Shown in pieces: positions 35,005 through 47,983 of a stretch of 64,000 nt of DNA. The translations under genes were made by a program, and so were the position numbers. Position 1 is the stretch's first letter; each line of letters starts with the position of its first letter. Below the pieces are notes generated by a model, which searched no databases, was not told where the DNA came from, and saw nothing but the letters and a program-made list of their open reading frames with translations. Origin of the DNA: Morella rubra (lineage: Eukaryota > Streptophyta > Magnoliopsida > Fagales > Myricaceae); assembly GCA_003952965.2 (NCBI GenBank), contig CM025855.1, positions 16,176,286 through 16,240,285 on the forward strand, in the 5' to 3' direction.

Positions 35005-36025
35005 AAAGACTTAATTACTGATACAGTCATGTGATATTTACTTTTAAGAAATCAATCCTAAGGATACAATTTTGAACTGATCAGCCTTGTGGTTCAATGT
35101 TAGACACATAGGTCCTTATGTCTACTAAAAGTTAATTCACTATCAAGGACGAGATTCAAGATAGACTACTCGACCCTGAAATAGGACATCTCAATCTCAA
35201 CCTCATGTCAGCCTTCTGTTAATCGACTAACTTTTGGTAGATATAGAAGGACTTGTATATTTAAAAAAAGGGAAAATATCATTATTCACCCCATAAGTTT
35301 GCGTCAATTGCATTTCTCACCTCCAAACTTTAAAAACTGCGATTTACGTTCTATAAGTATGAAACATTTGCAATGTTCGTTCACAATTAAAATTTTCATT
35401 ATAATTGACAGAATTTGGCATTAAAATGACCAAAATAATCATTTAAGAAATGTCATTATTCACCCCATAAGTTTGAGTCAATTGTATTTCTCACCTCCAA
35501 ACTTTAAAAACTGCGATTTACGTCCTATAAGTATGAAACATTTGCAATGTTCGTCCACAGTTAAAATTTTCATTATAATTGACGGAATTTGGCATTAAAA
35601 TGACCAAAATAACCCTTCAAGAAAAAATTACTAAAAATATTAAAAAAATTCATTACAAATTAAAAAAAAATGATATTAAAAAAAGGTAATATTTTTTAAA
35701 TAAAACTATTGAAACTCTATTTCAGTAATTTATATATATTTTTAATTTATTTCTCCAATATTTATTTATTTTTTAAAATTTGTCTTTAACGGCATTTCGG
35801 TCATTTTAATGCCAAATTCCGTCAAGTTTAATGAAAATTTTGACTGTGGACGAATATTGCAAATGTTTCATACTTAAAGGACATAAATTACAATTTTGAA
35901 AGTCAAGGAATTGCAAATATAATTGACGCATACTTATAGGGCGAACAATTACATTTCCCTTTAAAAAAATAAATAACGGGAACTAGTCAGTTCAAAGTTG
36001 TACCCGAGAACCTTAATTTGTTAAA
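35005..36025. mobile_element. Older foldback element carrying a nested MITE
   Basis: The left arm (about 35005-35130, including TCTACTAAAAGTTAATT and ACAATTTTGAACTGATCAG) matches the reverse complement of sequence split around the inner MITE (35222-35269 and 35970-36025). Ends are approximate and no TSD was fixed. Confidence 0.5.
35270..35959. mobile_element. Foldback MITE nested in an older foldback element
   Basis: A 690-bp element, GGGAAAATATCATTATTCACC... / ...ACATTTCCC, flanked by the 10-bp direct repeat TTTAAAAAAA (35260-35269 and 35960-35969; low complexity, so partly ambiguous). The left arm is present twice in tandem (about 35278-35455 and 35456-35632). The core is shared with the elements at 30748 and 31996. 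Confidence 0.8.
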
Positions 36026-39000
36026 CGCCAACCACAAAAATTGTAACTATAATCAAGCTAAAAGTAAAAACATTATTTTTATAAAAAAAAAATTATTTTA
36101 TACAAAAAGTACATAAAATTATGAATTATAAGATATATATCAAGAGAAAGAAGCGCGAGTTCAAGTACGATGGGACAATAAGAAATTAGAAAAGTAGATG
36201 AACTTCTTTCTTTTTTTTGTTTGATAGTAGATGAACTTCTTTCAAAAGAGAAGCCGCGCGTATTACTTAAATTAATGTTCCATTTTATAATTGACCGATT
36301 CAATTTTTAATTGACTAAATTTTACCAGCCTCTCCAAACACCAGTAAATAAGAAAAATATATTTCAGATTCTTGTTGACTATGAAACTAACGGATCGCGT
36401 AAACGTAATATTACGTTCATCAACAGGAGGCATATTAACATAGCAAATACAATACTTTGGTCCACGACTGTATACATGTGACCTAATCACATGCGTAATC
36501 CCGTAAATTCATATGAAATATTTTAATATCTCATAATTTTTTATTTATCAAGATTCATAATTTTTATATATGGGGACTTCATACCGTTATTTGTTCGTTC
36601 TTTAATTGTTTTAATTTTATAAAAAGCAATAGTTCGTAAGGAAGGAAAAGCTCCACCCGTTGAGAATCTTGAGGTCAAGATTATTTGGCTTTGCAAGAGC
36701 CAAATGCTTGGAGTAATATAAGGCGGCCGAAACATTGACTCCAGAAGGGAAAGAATGTGCAGACCTACCTACCTACCATTTGCATTTTCCATCCGAAATC
36801 ATCCGATCATTTATACATATATATAAGTTAACGCTCAAAATAGAATTGACTTGTCCCGAAACGTTGTTCCTTTTATCACTTTGACCAAATCTGTATTTCT
36901 GTCTGTTTAAAAAGTTTCATCAAAACAAATGCATGCTGAATTGCGTGGTAGAGAATTAGGGAGGGTACATATATAGCTAGTTGGGTCCTCCATAAAACTG
37001 AAGGAAATAATATATTTGGGCTAACTTTATATTTTAATATTTATGTTAATCCAAGCGTTATTTCTAGCTTAGATTGCTTTAGCTCAAAATCTTCATATTT
37101 AAAATTTTTAGGAGAAAATTTTGAGAGCTTGGCATAAATTTTTTAAAAAAGTTTGATTGCAGATTGATTTTACTGACAGTTTGTCTATTGATTTTTCTTA
37201 TAAACATATATTGCTAAATACATTTAATCTTGATTTGTTTAAGATTTAAGGGCAATATGATAATCTAACAAGAACTGAGGTCACATAAGAGACACGTATA
37301 AACGATTACCGTCTAATTTGACTCCAAATTTCACTCTGGGATGAAAATTATTGGAAGAGATAACATATGCACTAAATGTCTCAAAAATAAAATATTGGGG
37401 TGTAATGTGTCAGTACCCTCAAACATAAGAGGTGCAAACTGTATTTAGCCCTTAAAATTTTTAGGATAATTTTTGAGAGCTTGACATAAAATTTGTTAAG
37501 AAGTTTGCTTGTAAATTGATTTTATGACAGTTCGTAGAAAATTGTAGAAAAAAAAAAAGAGATAATTTTATGGAAATATTTTTATAAAAAATACTAAAAT
37601 TTGTAAAAGAGTATAGAAAGATGATTTGATAGAGTTTTTCTTATGAACAGACGTTGGTAAATACATTTCCCTTTAACCGAACCATCTTAAATTCTATGTC
37701 TCGCTCTTTCTAATGTCTCTAGTTTTAATTATATATTTGGATTCACCCGTGCGTATCAACTATAAGAGCTGTCGCGTTGACATGCAATGTGTGGGAATAA
37801 ACTATTAAGGAATTTGGTTAATTAGAGGTGTAATCAGGCTGCGCACACTGGAGAGATCCATTGGTATTGGGACCAACAAGCTCTCCCTGTTATGGAATAT
37901 CCCAGCAGCCGTATGAATGGTCATCCTCCTTACTCGGTGTTGAATTCCCACTTCTATTTATAAAGGTCGCTTGGTCATTAAGGCTATCAAAAACAAAACT
38001 TATTTTGAGGATTCTTGTTTCAGATAACTACGTAGTACTATATATTAAATATACAGTGATTATGGACAATTGGTACAAAAGTCAAAAGAGTGTAAGAATT
38101 TGTAAGGTTGGATCATATCACGAGGCCGATATTAGAATTTGCTTCATTTACTTTGTTAGTTTTAGACTTATCTCTTCTGGTCAACGGTAGAATTCTATAA
38201 ATCAACTTGAATAGGTAGGCAGCAAGATTGAAAAGTGATGACATGGAAATTCTCAATCTATAACTACAACATTTCAATGGATCATAAAATTACAAATATG
38301 CACATACTATTCGGTTGCAGGAGTTTAAAGGGCTAACCTAGAATTTTAAGAAATATATTTTTCTCAACTAGAATGAGAAATTCAAAAAGAAAATTGCCTT
38401 CATTCAAAGAAAAACTATCATTAGGAAAAATAGAATTCCTACCGAATAATACATTAAATTGCAAAAATAAATCCAAGACTTAAATAAAAACAGAAAAAAC
38501 GGAAAAATATATCTTACAAAAAGTATAACCCTCCACCTTTTAAAAAAGGGAAAATCTCAAGTTTAAAAACTAACCAGGCAATTCAAAAATAAATGAGAGA
38601 AAAATCGAAATAAGATGTATATCTAGAAATGAAATAATAACAAAAAATGAAACAGAGAAACACCTTTTTTTACTGTGTATTTTTCTCTTTTAATTTAACT
38701 TTTTACGATGCATTTTATTTTTTCTTCTTTTATAAATTTGTTCCATTGTCATCCTTTTTTTTTTTTTTTTTTATCTTTTGTTTTCTTAGTATGTTTCTTC
38801 CGTTTCTCTATTTATTTTATTCGTACACATCTTATTTCAATTTTTCGTCTCTGTCTTGTGTATTATTAAATTATTCATTTAATTTTTTTAGTTGTTATGT
38901 TATATTTCAAAACGTTGAGGGTCATACCTTTTTTTATAAAAAGTTTTCCATTTTTCTGTGTATTTTTCTCATTTATAGGTTTACAATGTATTTTAATTTG

Positions 39001-42000
39001 TTAAAGTACAATTAAAATTTAGGCGTGTCGTGTCGAGTCAGCACATGTGGCACAGTATTTTCTGTCCAAAAATTTAGTGACGAGATGACAGAAGACGGGT
39101 TCGTGGGTTGGCCCTTATCCCAGATTCCCAAGGATACCCAGAAGAAGAGATTTACATCTGTGACCTAAATTTTAAAAATGTTTAAACGAGAGGGACTGAC
39201 ATATGAATTTGACCATTTTGTTACCCTAAAAACTTGACTTTTCTTTGGTGGTTACAGAGGAATACATCTTTAATGCGTTCTGGATAAAATACATTTTTAC
39301 TTGATAGAAATAATAATTTTTACACTTTTGTACTTAAAATTACTACTTTTATCATATTGAACTCATTAATTAGTTGATTCTACGCTGTCTTTATTATTTT
39401 AGAAAGAAAAAAATTTTGAACATAAAATTATTTCAGAAATCAAAAATTACTTTATGTCCAAATTAACAAACAAAAAAAAAATGATAGAAAATAGAAGATA
39501 GAAAGTGTATTTAGAAATATAAGTTAATTGTAATTCTGAAATGTGAAACCTATAAACAAAAATAAAACAAAAAAATCCGAATTAGTGAAGCATCTGCAAC
39601 AGAGGAAGGAAAGGTCTTCCAGAATCATCAATTGTTGACATTAATCAAAGCTTGATTAATTCGGTCAATCTCCGAAGCGAACATGAATACGGCGTTGCGG
39701 GGTTTCATTTTATTGCGACGAGTAAACTGACGTTAAGACGAGCCTTGTACTGAGCAGTCGGTCAATATTTTAAGAGGATATCGAAACAAAAAGACGCAAA
39801 GGAAAATAGCTGAGAATCTTCCAATTGCCAACAACTCCGATTTAATAGTTATCTATTTTGTAAATAAAAAGAAATAAGACAGAAAATAGGAAAAAGAATC
39901 TGGGCCGAAGATATTGCGACGGGTAGAATAAAGATCCAAAACAAAATAGCCTTAGAATTGGTAAGGAGGGTCCACGTTTACGTGGACATGGGAACATGGG
40001 ATTCAAGATGTTTGAATTTTCTGTCGCTAGCTGCCATTTAGATTTCGATGAGCTTGCAGAATCCCAATTTTTTCTTCCTATGACGATAGACGTTTATCAA
40101 GTTCTTAATCATGTTGTCTCATCTGGCTTTTGTGCTCGTTGGTCACGTTGAGGTGCTGTTTGGATAGAAGATATATTCAACTTTTTTTCAGAAAAATTTT
40201 TATGACTAAAAATTAAAATCTTCAAATTTTCTTACAAATTCAAACAACTTTTTACAGCAACTTCAATATTTTTTCAATAAAAACACTAAATCAAATATTC
40301 TCTTTCTCTACTTTTTAATAACTTTTAATAAAAAAAATTATCTTATAATTAAGCATTCTTCATCTTTTTCACTCATTTTTTTTTAAGAATTCCCATAAAA
40401 AATCAACTTTCATTAACTCATGTGAAAAGAAGTATAGACTGAAAACCTATTTATAATCCAGTGTAACAAATTTAATTGTTTGGAGTGGTAATAATTATAA
40501 GATGGAAAGTGTACTTTTTTCTGAAAATTAATATGTAGAAAGAAAAACTTTCTCGTTTATATTGCAAGACACGTATTTATTCTTGTCAAATGCTCTTTCA
40601 ATTGTAATAACTGTATTATATACCGTAATTAGTCCGTAATTTTATCATAATTTTACGTGAAAACTTGACCAATAATTGAAATCAAGAAACGAAAGACCAA
40701 CTTCTAATGCCAAAAAGAGGCGCCGAAATCAATCATGCATGTTGAGGACAAAAAGGAAATGCCAAAATTAGTTACCTATTGGAAGAATTTCTAATCAAAT
40801 CCTAAAAGCTTCTGAAAAATCTAATCATGTCCTGGACTTTTTCAACTTTTTCTTTGGAGTGGAATTTCAAACTTAAAATATGGGCAGAAATGGTCCATAT
40901 AAATCCTTGTTGCTGTACATTCTACCTATACCATAAATGCAGCAGCTTTGCACTTTCAAAAAGTACAGATTATTTTGTTACATTCGATTTGTTATGAGAA
41001 ATATATTTTTAAGGTATAAATATACTTTTTATTCTCTATCTCAAACTATTCTTATAGTGTAATGATAATTTTATTCTTATAATTTTTTTTATAGTTTTTT
41101 TCGTCATATAAAAATAAAATTATAATAAGAAATTAATTTTTGTTGAAATTAATGTAAAAGTTTTAACAAATAATGAAAAGTGTCTCGAAATAATAATTGA
41201 TCTATAAAAACAAACACTTTCTTACTCTCGACCTTTAGCAGCCTCTTTTTTTTACTTCCTTTCTAGATAGCTTCCGGCGCCTGCCCTTTTTATTTAGTGC
41301 AATTTTGGGACGTGCCATTATGTGTTGGCCACATGTTTAAATTTACAACAATACAGTACCAGGACTTGGCATCTATTTCTAAGCCGGTTATAACGTGCTT
41401 TTCTCTCTCCCTTGCCTGAGCAGTCGGTGCCCTTTTTCATCCTTTTTCTTCGTATTCTCCCTCTACTCTTTCTCTTCGAATTTCTTAATCTTTCATACCA
41501 TTTTTGTACTGAAAATTAATGGAACTATTCAGTCTTACTGTCTTAGTAGTGCCGCTGTAATCAAATTAATTGAAAGTGTTCTAATCAAGCATTCATTCAA
41601 TCAAACAATTCGCGTGCATTGTCCGCACAACAGAATTTGTCACGACCAAAACCATCTTGAGACTTGAGTCAGTTAATAGGGCTCGATGCATTTGAACAGA
41701 TTATCCCCAACTTCAAGCCCTTGCTGTACAAACAAGAAATGAAAAACCAGCCATTCGTAATTCTGCTTCAATGGTTTCAGTTTTTTTATTAGAAGATCAA
41801 AGAAGACAAAGATATGGGTGTGCGGATGGGCGGACATAGTCAAGCTCAGCCGCCACTTAAGGCGTGTTAGTTTCGGCGCCGAACACCGCGTTGTTTTCTA
41901 TTGCTTTCACTGGTTTCATCAGTTTGTTCTTTTGAATTCTTGGTTCCTAAACTATCTCCAAACCTACGAGTGTTTGGGGTTGCGATCGGAGAGCAGCCAA

Positions 42001-43274
42001 TAAAGCGAACACAATTTGAGGCTTTTTGTGACGAGAGGAAGATAACTTCACGGAGAGAGAGGAATTCTGAAGCTCTTTGAGAGGATCAAAGAAGTAGATG
42101 AACAGAGGATATAAGATAACTTTTCCCTAATTGGAAGGAATTAAAGGAACGAGGGTAGTCGCTTCCAAGATTTTTTTTTTTGGTGAAAGACTATATCGAG
42201 TCATTGACTCTTTCCCACAAATCAATTTAAATACATAGCACTCCTTTTGGTTTCTGGTGCTTTACTGGTGAGTAATAACTTCGATTTTTTGTCAAAAAAA
42301 TATACGATTGGTGGAATGGATCTTGTGAGTCATTTGTGTCTATGGCCTTGTGAACAAAGAGAACCTCCTCACCAAGTCGATGTTTGATTAGTACTCATCT
42401 TTCGTACGGTGTACTCCACTCTTTTTCCGAGGAAATGCAAATCATATTTTATATTTGGTTTGCATAATGTCCATTTTAAGTGTATTTGAAATGCTAATCC
42501 TATAGCGATACAAAGCATAAACTAAATAAGTACAGCATTAGGTGAAAAATTACACATAATCAAATCAAATTAAAAATGGGCATTCTTTTCTTCAAAGCCG
42601 GCTAATGGATAGTAGTAATATAAGTAAGATCTATGATGTGATGGGTTAGGTTTTGGTGCATCGCTTTTATTGTAACGGATTGGAAAGAAAAGTAGCAACC
42701 GCAAATCCCATAATTTTTACCTTTTAGAATAATTGAGACAAAGCCCTTAACTAATAGCGTTTAATAAAGTTTGCGTGAATTTTCAAAACTTCAATTCAAG
42801 CCTGTTGTGGTCAGGGGCTTGTACGGGAAAATTAGCAGGTAAAAATGTTGTAGCTTAACATGCTACCATGGTAAACTGTACTGTACTAGGCGAAACCTAC
42901 CCTGCGTGAGCCTAGAGCCCCCATTTCTGATTTCTCGAAGCTATTTTCCCAGTTGGCAGTTGCAGTGTAGAGCAAGGCAACCTAGAAGGTGAAAACGTGT
43001 GAAGACTATGACTTAGCCCTCCAAAAAGTCCAAGTCTGCAAGTCATTCCTCCGAAACGAAACCATCTGCGTCCAATCAATATTAACAAAAACACGATGTA
43101 TAATAGATTAATGCCCAACTTTTATTCTATATGCATATATACAGTAGCTGAAAACAAATCAAAATAGTAAATTCCGTTTTCATAATTTAATATTTACAAA
43201 TATTCAGATATAGTGCCCGGCCCAACCGCTCCAGTCTTCACATTCCTCCATGCCGATTCCTCTCTCTGTTTTCC
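36026..43274. other. Long gene-free intergenic region
   Basis: AT-rich with T-runs (for example 38748-38775). No reading frame has recognisable domains, splice-compatible neighbours or codon bias. A partial MITE unit lies at 37390-37450. No tRNA or other RNA gene was seen. Confidence 0.55.
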
Positions 43275-44416
43275 ATGGACAAAACCCAGAACGAAAACCG
43301 TCGCACGAAACCCGATACCGCTTCCTTCCTCGGCTGCTGCTTTGGCTATTCTGACAACACATCTGACCAAAAGTCCCCGGAGACCATCCGATCCGATGCC
43401 CAGAAAAAGGCGCGTTGGTTTTCTTGGTCCAGGTTCCGCCTGAAAAAGTCAGCCAGCTCCAAAACCGTGCCGGTAGAACCCACCGTATCTGAGAAAGCTA
43501 AACCCACCCTATCTGAGAAAACGAAACCAATCAGTAATGTTCCTGCATCGAAGTCAAAGTCCGAAAAGCTCAAATCAAAGCCTCAAGCACGTATAGCTAA
43601 TTCTAAGCCGCCAAGTCGGAATCCGGCACAAGTGCCAGTTCCTTCAGATCAAACGCACAAGGATAAACCTCAGGAGGTTTGTGACCCTTCTTTTCGATAT
43701 AATAATTCCAACTATTTATGCAGGCTCTCTCTCTCTCTCTTTCTAAAGTAACAGTTGAGGTCAAACCCATTCCATAAACCACGGGCGGAATCCAGTTGTT
43801 GGGATTTCGGTAGGCATCCGGCATTCGCATGGCACTGAATCTCAGTTGTGTTGCTTTCTTGTTTCAGACACCGTACGGGTCCCCACGGAACAGCCTTGAA
43901 AGACGGGAGCATTCGGATCGTTTCGATACTTCCAAGGAAAACACGTGGCCAAAACGACCGTCTTTCCGCCGGAAATTAGAGTCTATGAGAAACGGGTCAA
44001 GCCAACCGGGCTCACCTAATGCCAAGCCTAAGCCGGGTCGGTTATCTAGGACGTCACACTCGGGGCCTCTACCCGTTCCGGTTCACGAAAAAGGGGCTGC
44101 GAACCCATCATCACTAAATCCTCGAGCTACGTGGAAGAAACCCGAGCAGGAAAAAGAAGCATTGGGCAAGAAACGTGACCCGCTGGTCGGTCTGTCCGTT
44201 ATCATGGTGATCTTAATTATAATGGTGTTTTGGGGTCGACTGTGTGCCATTCTTTGCACGTCCGCCTGGTTCTATTTTGTCCCTCGTTTACGCAATGCGA
44301 CAAAATTGGACAAAAACATCCAAAATTCCCTCGACCAATATTACGATTCTGAAGAGTACAAGAAGAAGGTGGTCTTAGAAGGGTTTCTCGAGAGGAACCA
44401 CCGCAATTCGTCGTGA
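43275..44416 (+). CDS. Basic plant protein with a C-terminal membrane segment, function unknown
   Basis: Two exons, 43275-43676 and 43868-44416, joined in phase by a 191-bp GT-AG intron that holds a (CT)n tract, encode 316 aa. The start ATG follows a C/T-rich leader. Residues 1-60 contain FLGCCFGYS and a basic WFSWSRFRLKK. Residues 65-235 are low-complexity, rich in K, S, P and R, with repeated SEKxKP units and GSPRNSLERRE. Residues 238-273 are strongly hydrophobic (GLSVIMVILIIMVFWG then LCAILCTSAWFYFVP), consistent with one anchor or a re-entrant pair. A charged tail with YYDSEEYKKKVVLEGFLERN follows. This is the layout of a plant family annotated only as transmembrane or hypothetical protein, so I assign no function. 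An N-terminal acylation site near the cysteine pair is possible but unproven. No break was seen. Confidence 0.85.
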
Positions 44417-44579
44417 ACTTTTGCTGCGGTCGTTGGAGCGTTCCTGTTGGGTAGCCTGTCATCGTATTTGTTTCCCCCAAAACTCTGCCAGATGGCAAAT
44501 TTGTGTAAATAAGTTGCAGAAACATGTCTGTACTGATGCTGTAACCGGGCAACCCCACAGCACAGGCCACAGGGGTTGC

Positions 44580-46790
44580 TTATGAGCTTGATTTTTTGGT
44601 CTGTAAAATATGAGATATTAGATGGTTTTTCTTTTTCTTTTTCCTTTTATTTGAGACAAAGCAAGCGTTTGAGCATTTAATTTATGCGGCTGCATTTACG
44701 GAGTTATTGCCCCCATCAACTCACGCTAGTTACGTTTGTGAAATCCATTAACTTCCTACTTTTCCCCGTCACGGGAGGTATCATCTTCAAAGAAGCCTTT
44801 ATTATGGTAAAAAAAAGAAAAAAAAAAAGAGAAAGAAAAAAGAGAGAGAAGCAGGTGGCGGCTATAAGTTAATTAGGACACAGTTAAAATAATATATTTT
44901 AAAAATAAATTTTAATTAAAATATATTCTTCTATTAATGTATAAAGTTAAGAAATGATAAAGATAAAAAAATAGAATGGTTGAGAGGGTATTTTTTTTGT
45001 ACTTAACAAATAATGTCTTAATTAATTTGTCAAATGAATTATTTCTAAAATATTACATAGATTAAGTGGTTTAAATGGCTAGTAATTATTTTTATTTTTC
45101 AAGTATATTTGTGTATGAAAGGAGAAAAAATTAAATAGGTTAGAAGTAAGGAGACTAGGCCTTAACATTAAATATTTTTTTAGATATAGCTATTAAAGAA
45201 AATTTTGAATTTGGACCTCTCTAATTTGAGGGCCTTGTCTATGCTGCTTATGCCTGAGCCGCCCCTAGAGAGAAACATTTATAATTAGCTATGAGCTGTA
45301 GAAGAGTATCTAACAGTGATTCTCTCGCAAATAAAGAATACAACCAAGACGTTTCTCTCATATCCTAAACTCGGAAACAATTGGGGAAAATACTCTGCGC
45401 CAACACACAAAAAGCACTAAGAAGAATCCAAATAGAGCCACTCCAAAGGTATCATCTTCTCCAAATCCAAGCAAGTCCCATCCTCCACCAACTTTGGTAT
45501 GACATTTGGCTTTTGGGAAATGGAATGAAAAGAGCCGAAACGCTTTACTCTCGTGGAAGCATAATATAATTTTCTTGGGTTGTTTCTTTAAGTTTCAAAT
45601 GATAACCAGCAGAGAAGGGTTGCCATCGGATTAGTTCCTAATGTATTTTAACTCTGTATCTTATCCAAAAAACTAACCTATCTGTTTTACATACTATCCA
45701 AAGGCATGGCACTTTTATAAGACGACACAGATGTTTGTGATTGGGATAGATGACATTCAAAATCATACAGACCACGTAGATCTTCACTAACCATGATCAT
45801 CATCAGTTGGCTACAACCATTTTCATAGACTAGGAAATGTTGAAAGTGGATATTTTCAGCATCTGTATGATTATGAGCACCAATTGTAGTAAAGCAGATC
45901 ATTACCTGGTCTGTTTTGCAAATGGAGGGTTTTTTCTTTTTACGTCTTTGGGTCGGAAATCGTGAAAGAGGAGCCATGATCCTCCGTAATTTACTGTCCG
46001 AATTATACAGTACAATTTGAAGAGAAATACACACAATAAGTAGATCTTATAGTAGGACTCATATTATCAAAAACTTTATATGGAGATGGTGTAGAATTTA
46101 CTTGTTGTGTCTATTCCTCTTTGTATTGCACCGTGTAATCCAGACAGTAAAATGTAGAAAATCATAGTCCATCAAAGAGACAATAAAAGAGAGATAGATA
46201 CCAAATCAAGGATAGAACATTTATATATTCCTAACTACAGATTGGCAGACTGCTGATACTTACAAATAAGGAGGGAAAAAAAACCGAAAATTTGAAGGAG
46301 TTTGAAAATATGATAAAAAGTGATGAAGCTGAAAGTCTAGGTTGGTGTGTTAACTGTTAAGGAAAGCCCGGATATTTTCTTCTATTTTCAAAGTAGAGAT
46401 GTTTATATGGTCCCAAAGTTGCCTATGTTATCTTGCAGCGTCCTATTCAAATAAGTGGGTGGCAGACATCCAACAGGACATAAGAGATACCGCAGAAGTT
46501 TCTCTCGCACAAACCCTACAAGGTCATCCAAATACAAATTAAAAAATAAATAGACGAATAAGACAGAAGAAGACTGACATTAGCGACAACGTCAGTCAAT
46601 AACATCAAATTCACACATAAAGAAATATATATGTCAGTCACCTCAATCTCAGGAATTTTATACTCAACTTGGATTTGTACAAGACAAATTAGTATTAACA
46701 GCTATTTCCCTTCTACTTCTTAAGAAAATTCCGTAAAATTTTAAGCTTAGATTAAACTTATAGGAATTGTTAATCCATCTCTCTTTTTTT
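44580..46790. other. Gene-free region downstream of the membrane-protein gene
   Basis: AT-rich, with purine-rich runs at 44808-44865. The reading frames are short and unsupported. I see no gene. Confidence 0.5.
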
Positions 46791-46803
46791 TTTAATTTTT
46801 TTT

Positions 46804-47503
46804 GGTTTAATTGCAACTATAAATTCCTATGGTTTCAACTTATTATAATAAATCAACTTGTAAAAAATTCGTCTATTTTTCTATTTTTCATCATATTGTT
46901 AAATGTTAATGTGGACTTTTAAAGATACTTCATCATAATTAAAACCCGTCACGTCTATAAAATGATTTAAAAAAAAATAGAGTAAATGTGAAAAAAATTC
47001 AAAACCATAAAAAATAATTATAACGAAAAATGCTGATGTAGGCTTTTAAAGATACTTTACCACAATTAGAACCAGTGTACGAAAGGATAAAAGAAAATGT
47101 AAAAAATACAGTGCAAATTTTAAAAAATAAATAAAAAAATAGAGAAAGTAATTATAAAGAAAGAAAATTCAAAAGCCACATCGCCAACAATAAGAGTGCA
47201 CCGTGTGTACAAAAAAATAAAAATAATTAAAGAAAACTACATGAAGAAAGATATAAGGAGAGAAAATAAAAAATAAAAAAGTTTATACATAAAGAACAGA
47301 AAAATTAATACTGATGCCTAAATAAAGAATATTAATTAGAAAAAAGTATTAATAAACATATAATAAATCTAAAAATGACTAAAAGATGGAATAGAATGAA
47401 AAAAGTCATCACCTAAGGGACTATTTAAAAAAAAAATAAATTAAAACCACATGTATTAATTTATAGTAAGTCGAAACCACATAACCTGTAACGGGATTAA
47501 GCC
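46804..47503. mobile_element. Probable degraded foldback element
   Basis: The left end GGTTTAATTGCAACTATAAA...TATGGTTTCAACTTA and the right end (reverse complement) GGCTTAATCCCGTTACAGG...TGTGGTTTCGACTTA are inverted copies. The flanks TAATTTTTT and TAATTTTCTT could be a decayed TSD. The centre is AT-rich and non-coding. Confidence 0.5.
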
Positions 47504-47983
47504 TAATTTTCTTGATATAAAGTAGAAGTATTTTGATGGATAGTAATGTGAAGTTACCGACATGGTTCTGCTGACACCAAATGTGGAATGGTCTTTTCAA
47601 AAAGAAAAATCACAATATTCGTTAAGAGATGACAAATCTTAGAGGAAAATTGTTGATAATTATATTTTAGAAAAATATCATTTTAAAATACTTGTCGTTT
47701 TGTTAGCCACCAAAACATTACTCCTAAATTATTCTTTAGAAGTTGTTTTAAAAAAAAATCACTTTTGAGATAATTATGGCCAAAAAGCATTCCATGCTTA
47801 GAGAGAGGTTTTTATTGTTTTTTTTTAAAAAAAAAAAAAAACCGTGAGGTGCATGCCTCACTCTTATTTATAAAGCAAGAGAATAAACTACTATGGTGGC
47901 TGGAAACCATAATACAACCAAGATAAACTATCTAAGTGCTCAGGAACAAAAGGTAGTCTCCAGAATAAATTCTAAAGGCAGCC

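Noticed and set aside
38647-39015. Open frame rich in F, Y and S
   Set aside because: T-rich intergenic sequence; composition explains the frame.
40150-40450. GTGCTGTTTGGATAG start as a MITE end
   Set aside because: No inverted partner (CTATCCAAAC) was found downstream, so the element is not supported.
43213-43443. Alternative upstream start for the membrane-protein gene
   Set aside because: It lies in another frame, does not join exon 2 in phase, and lacks the family-like GCCFG and SEKxKP features.
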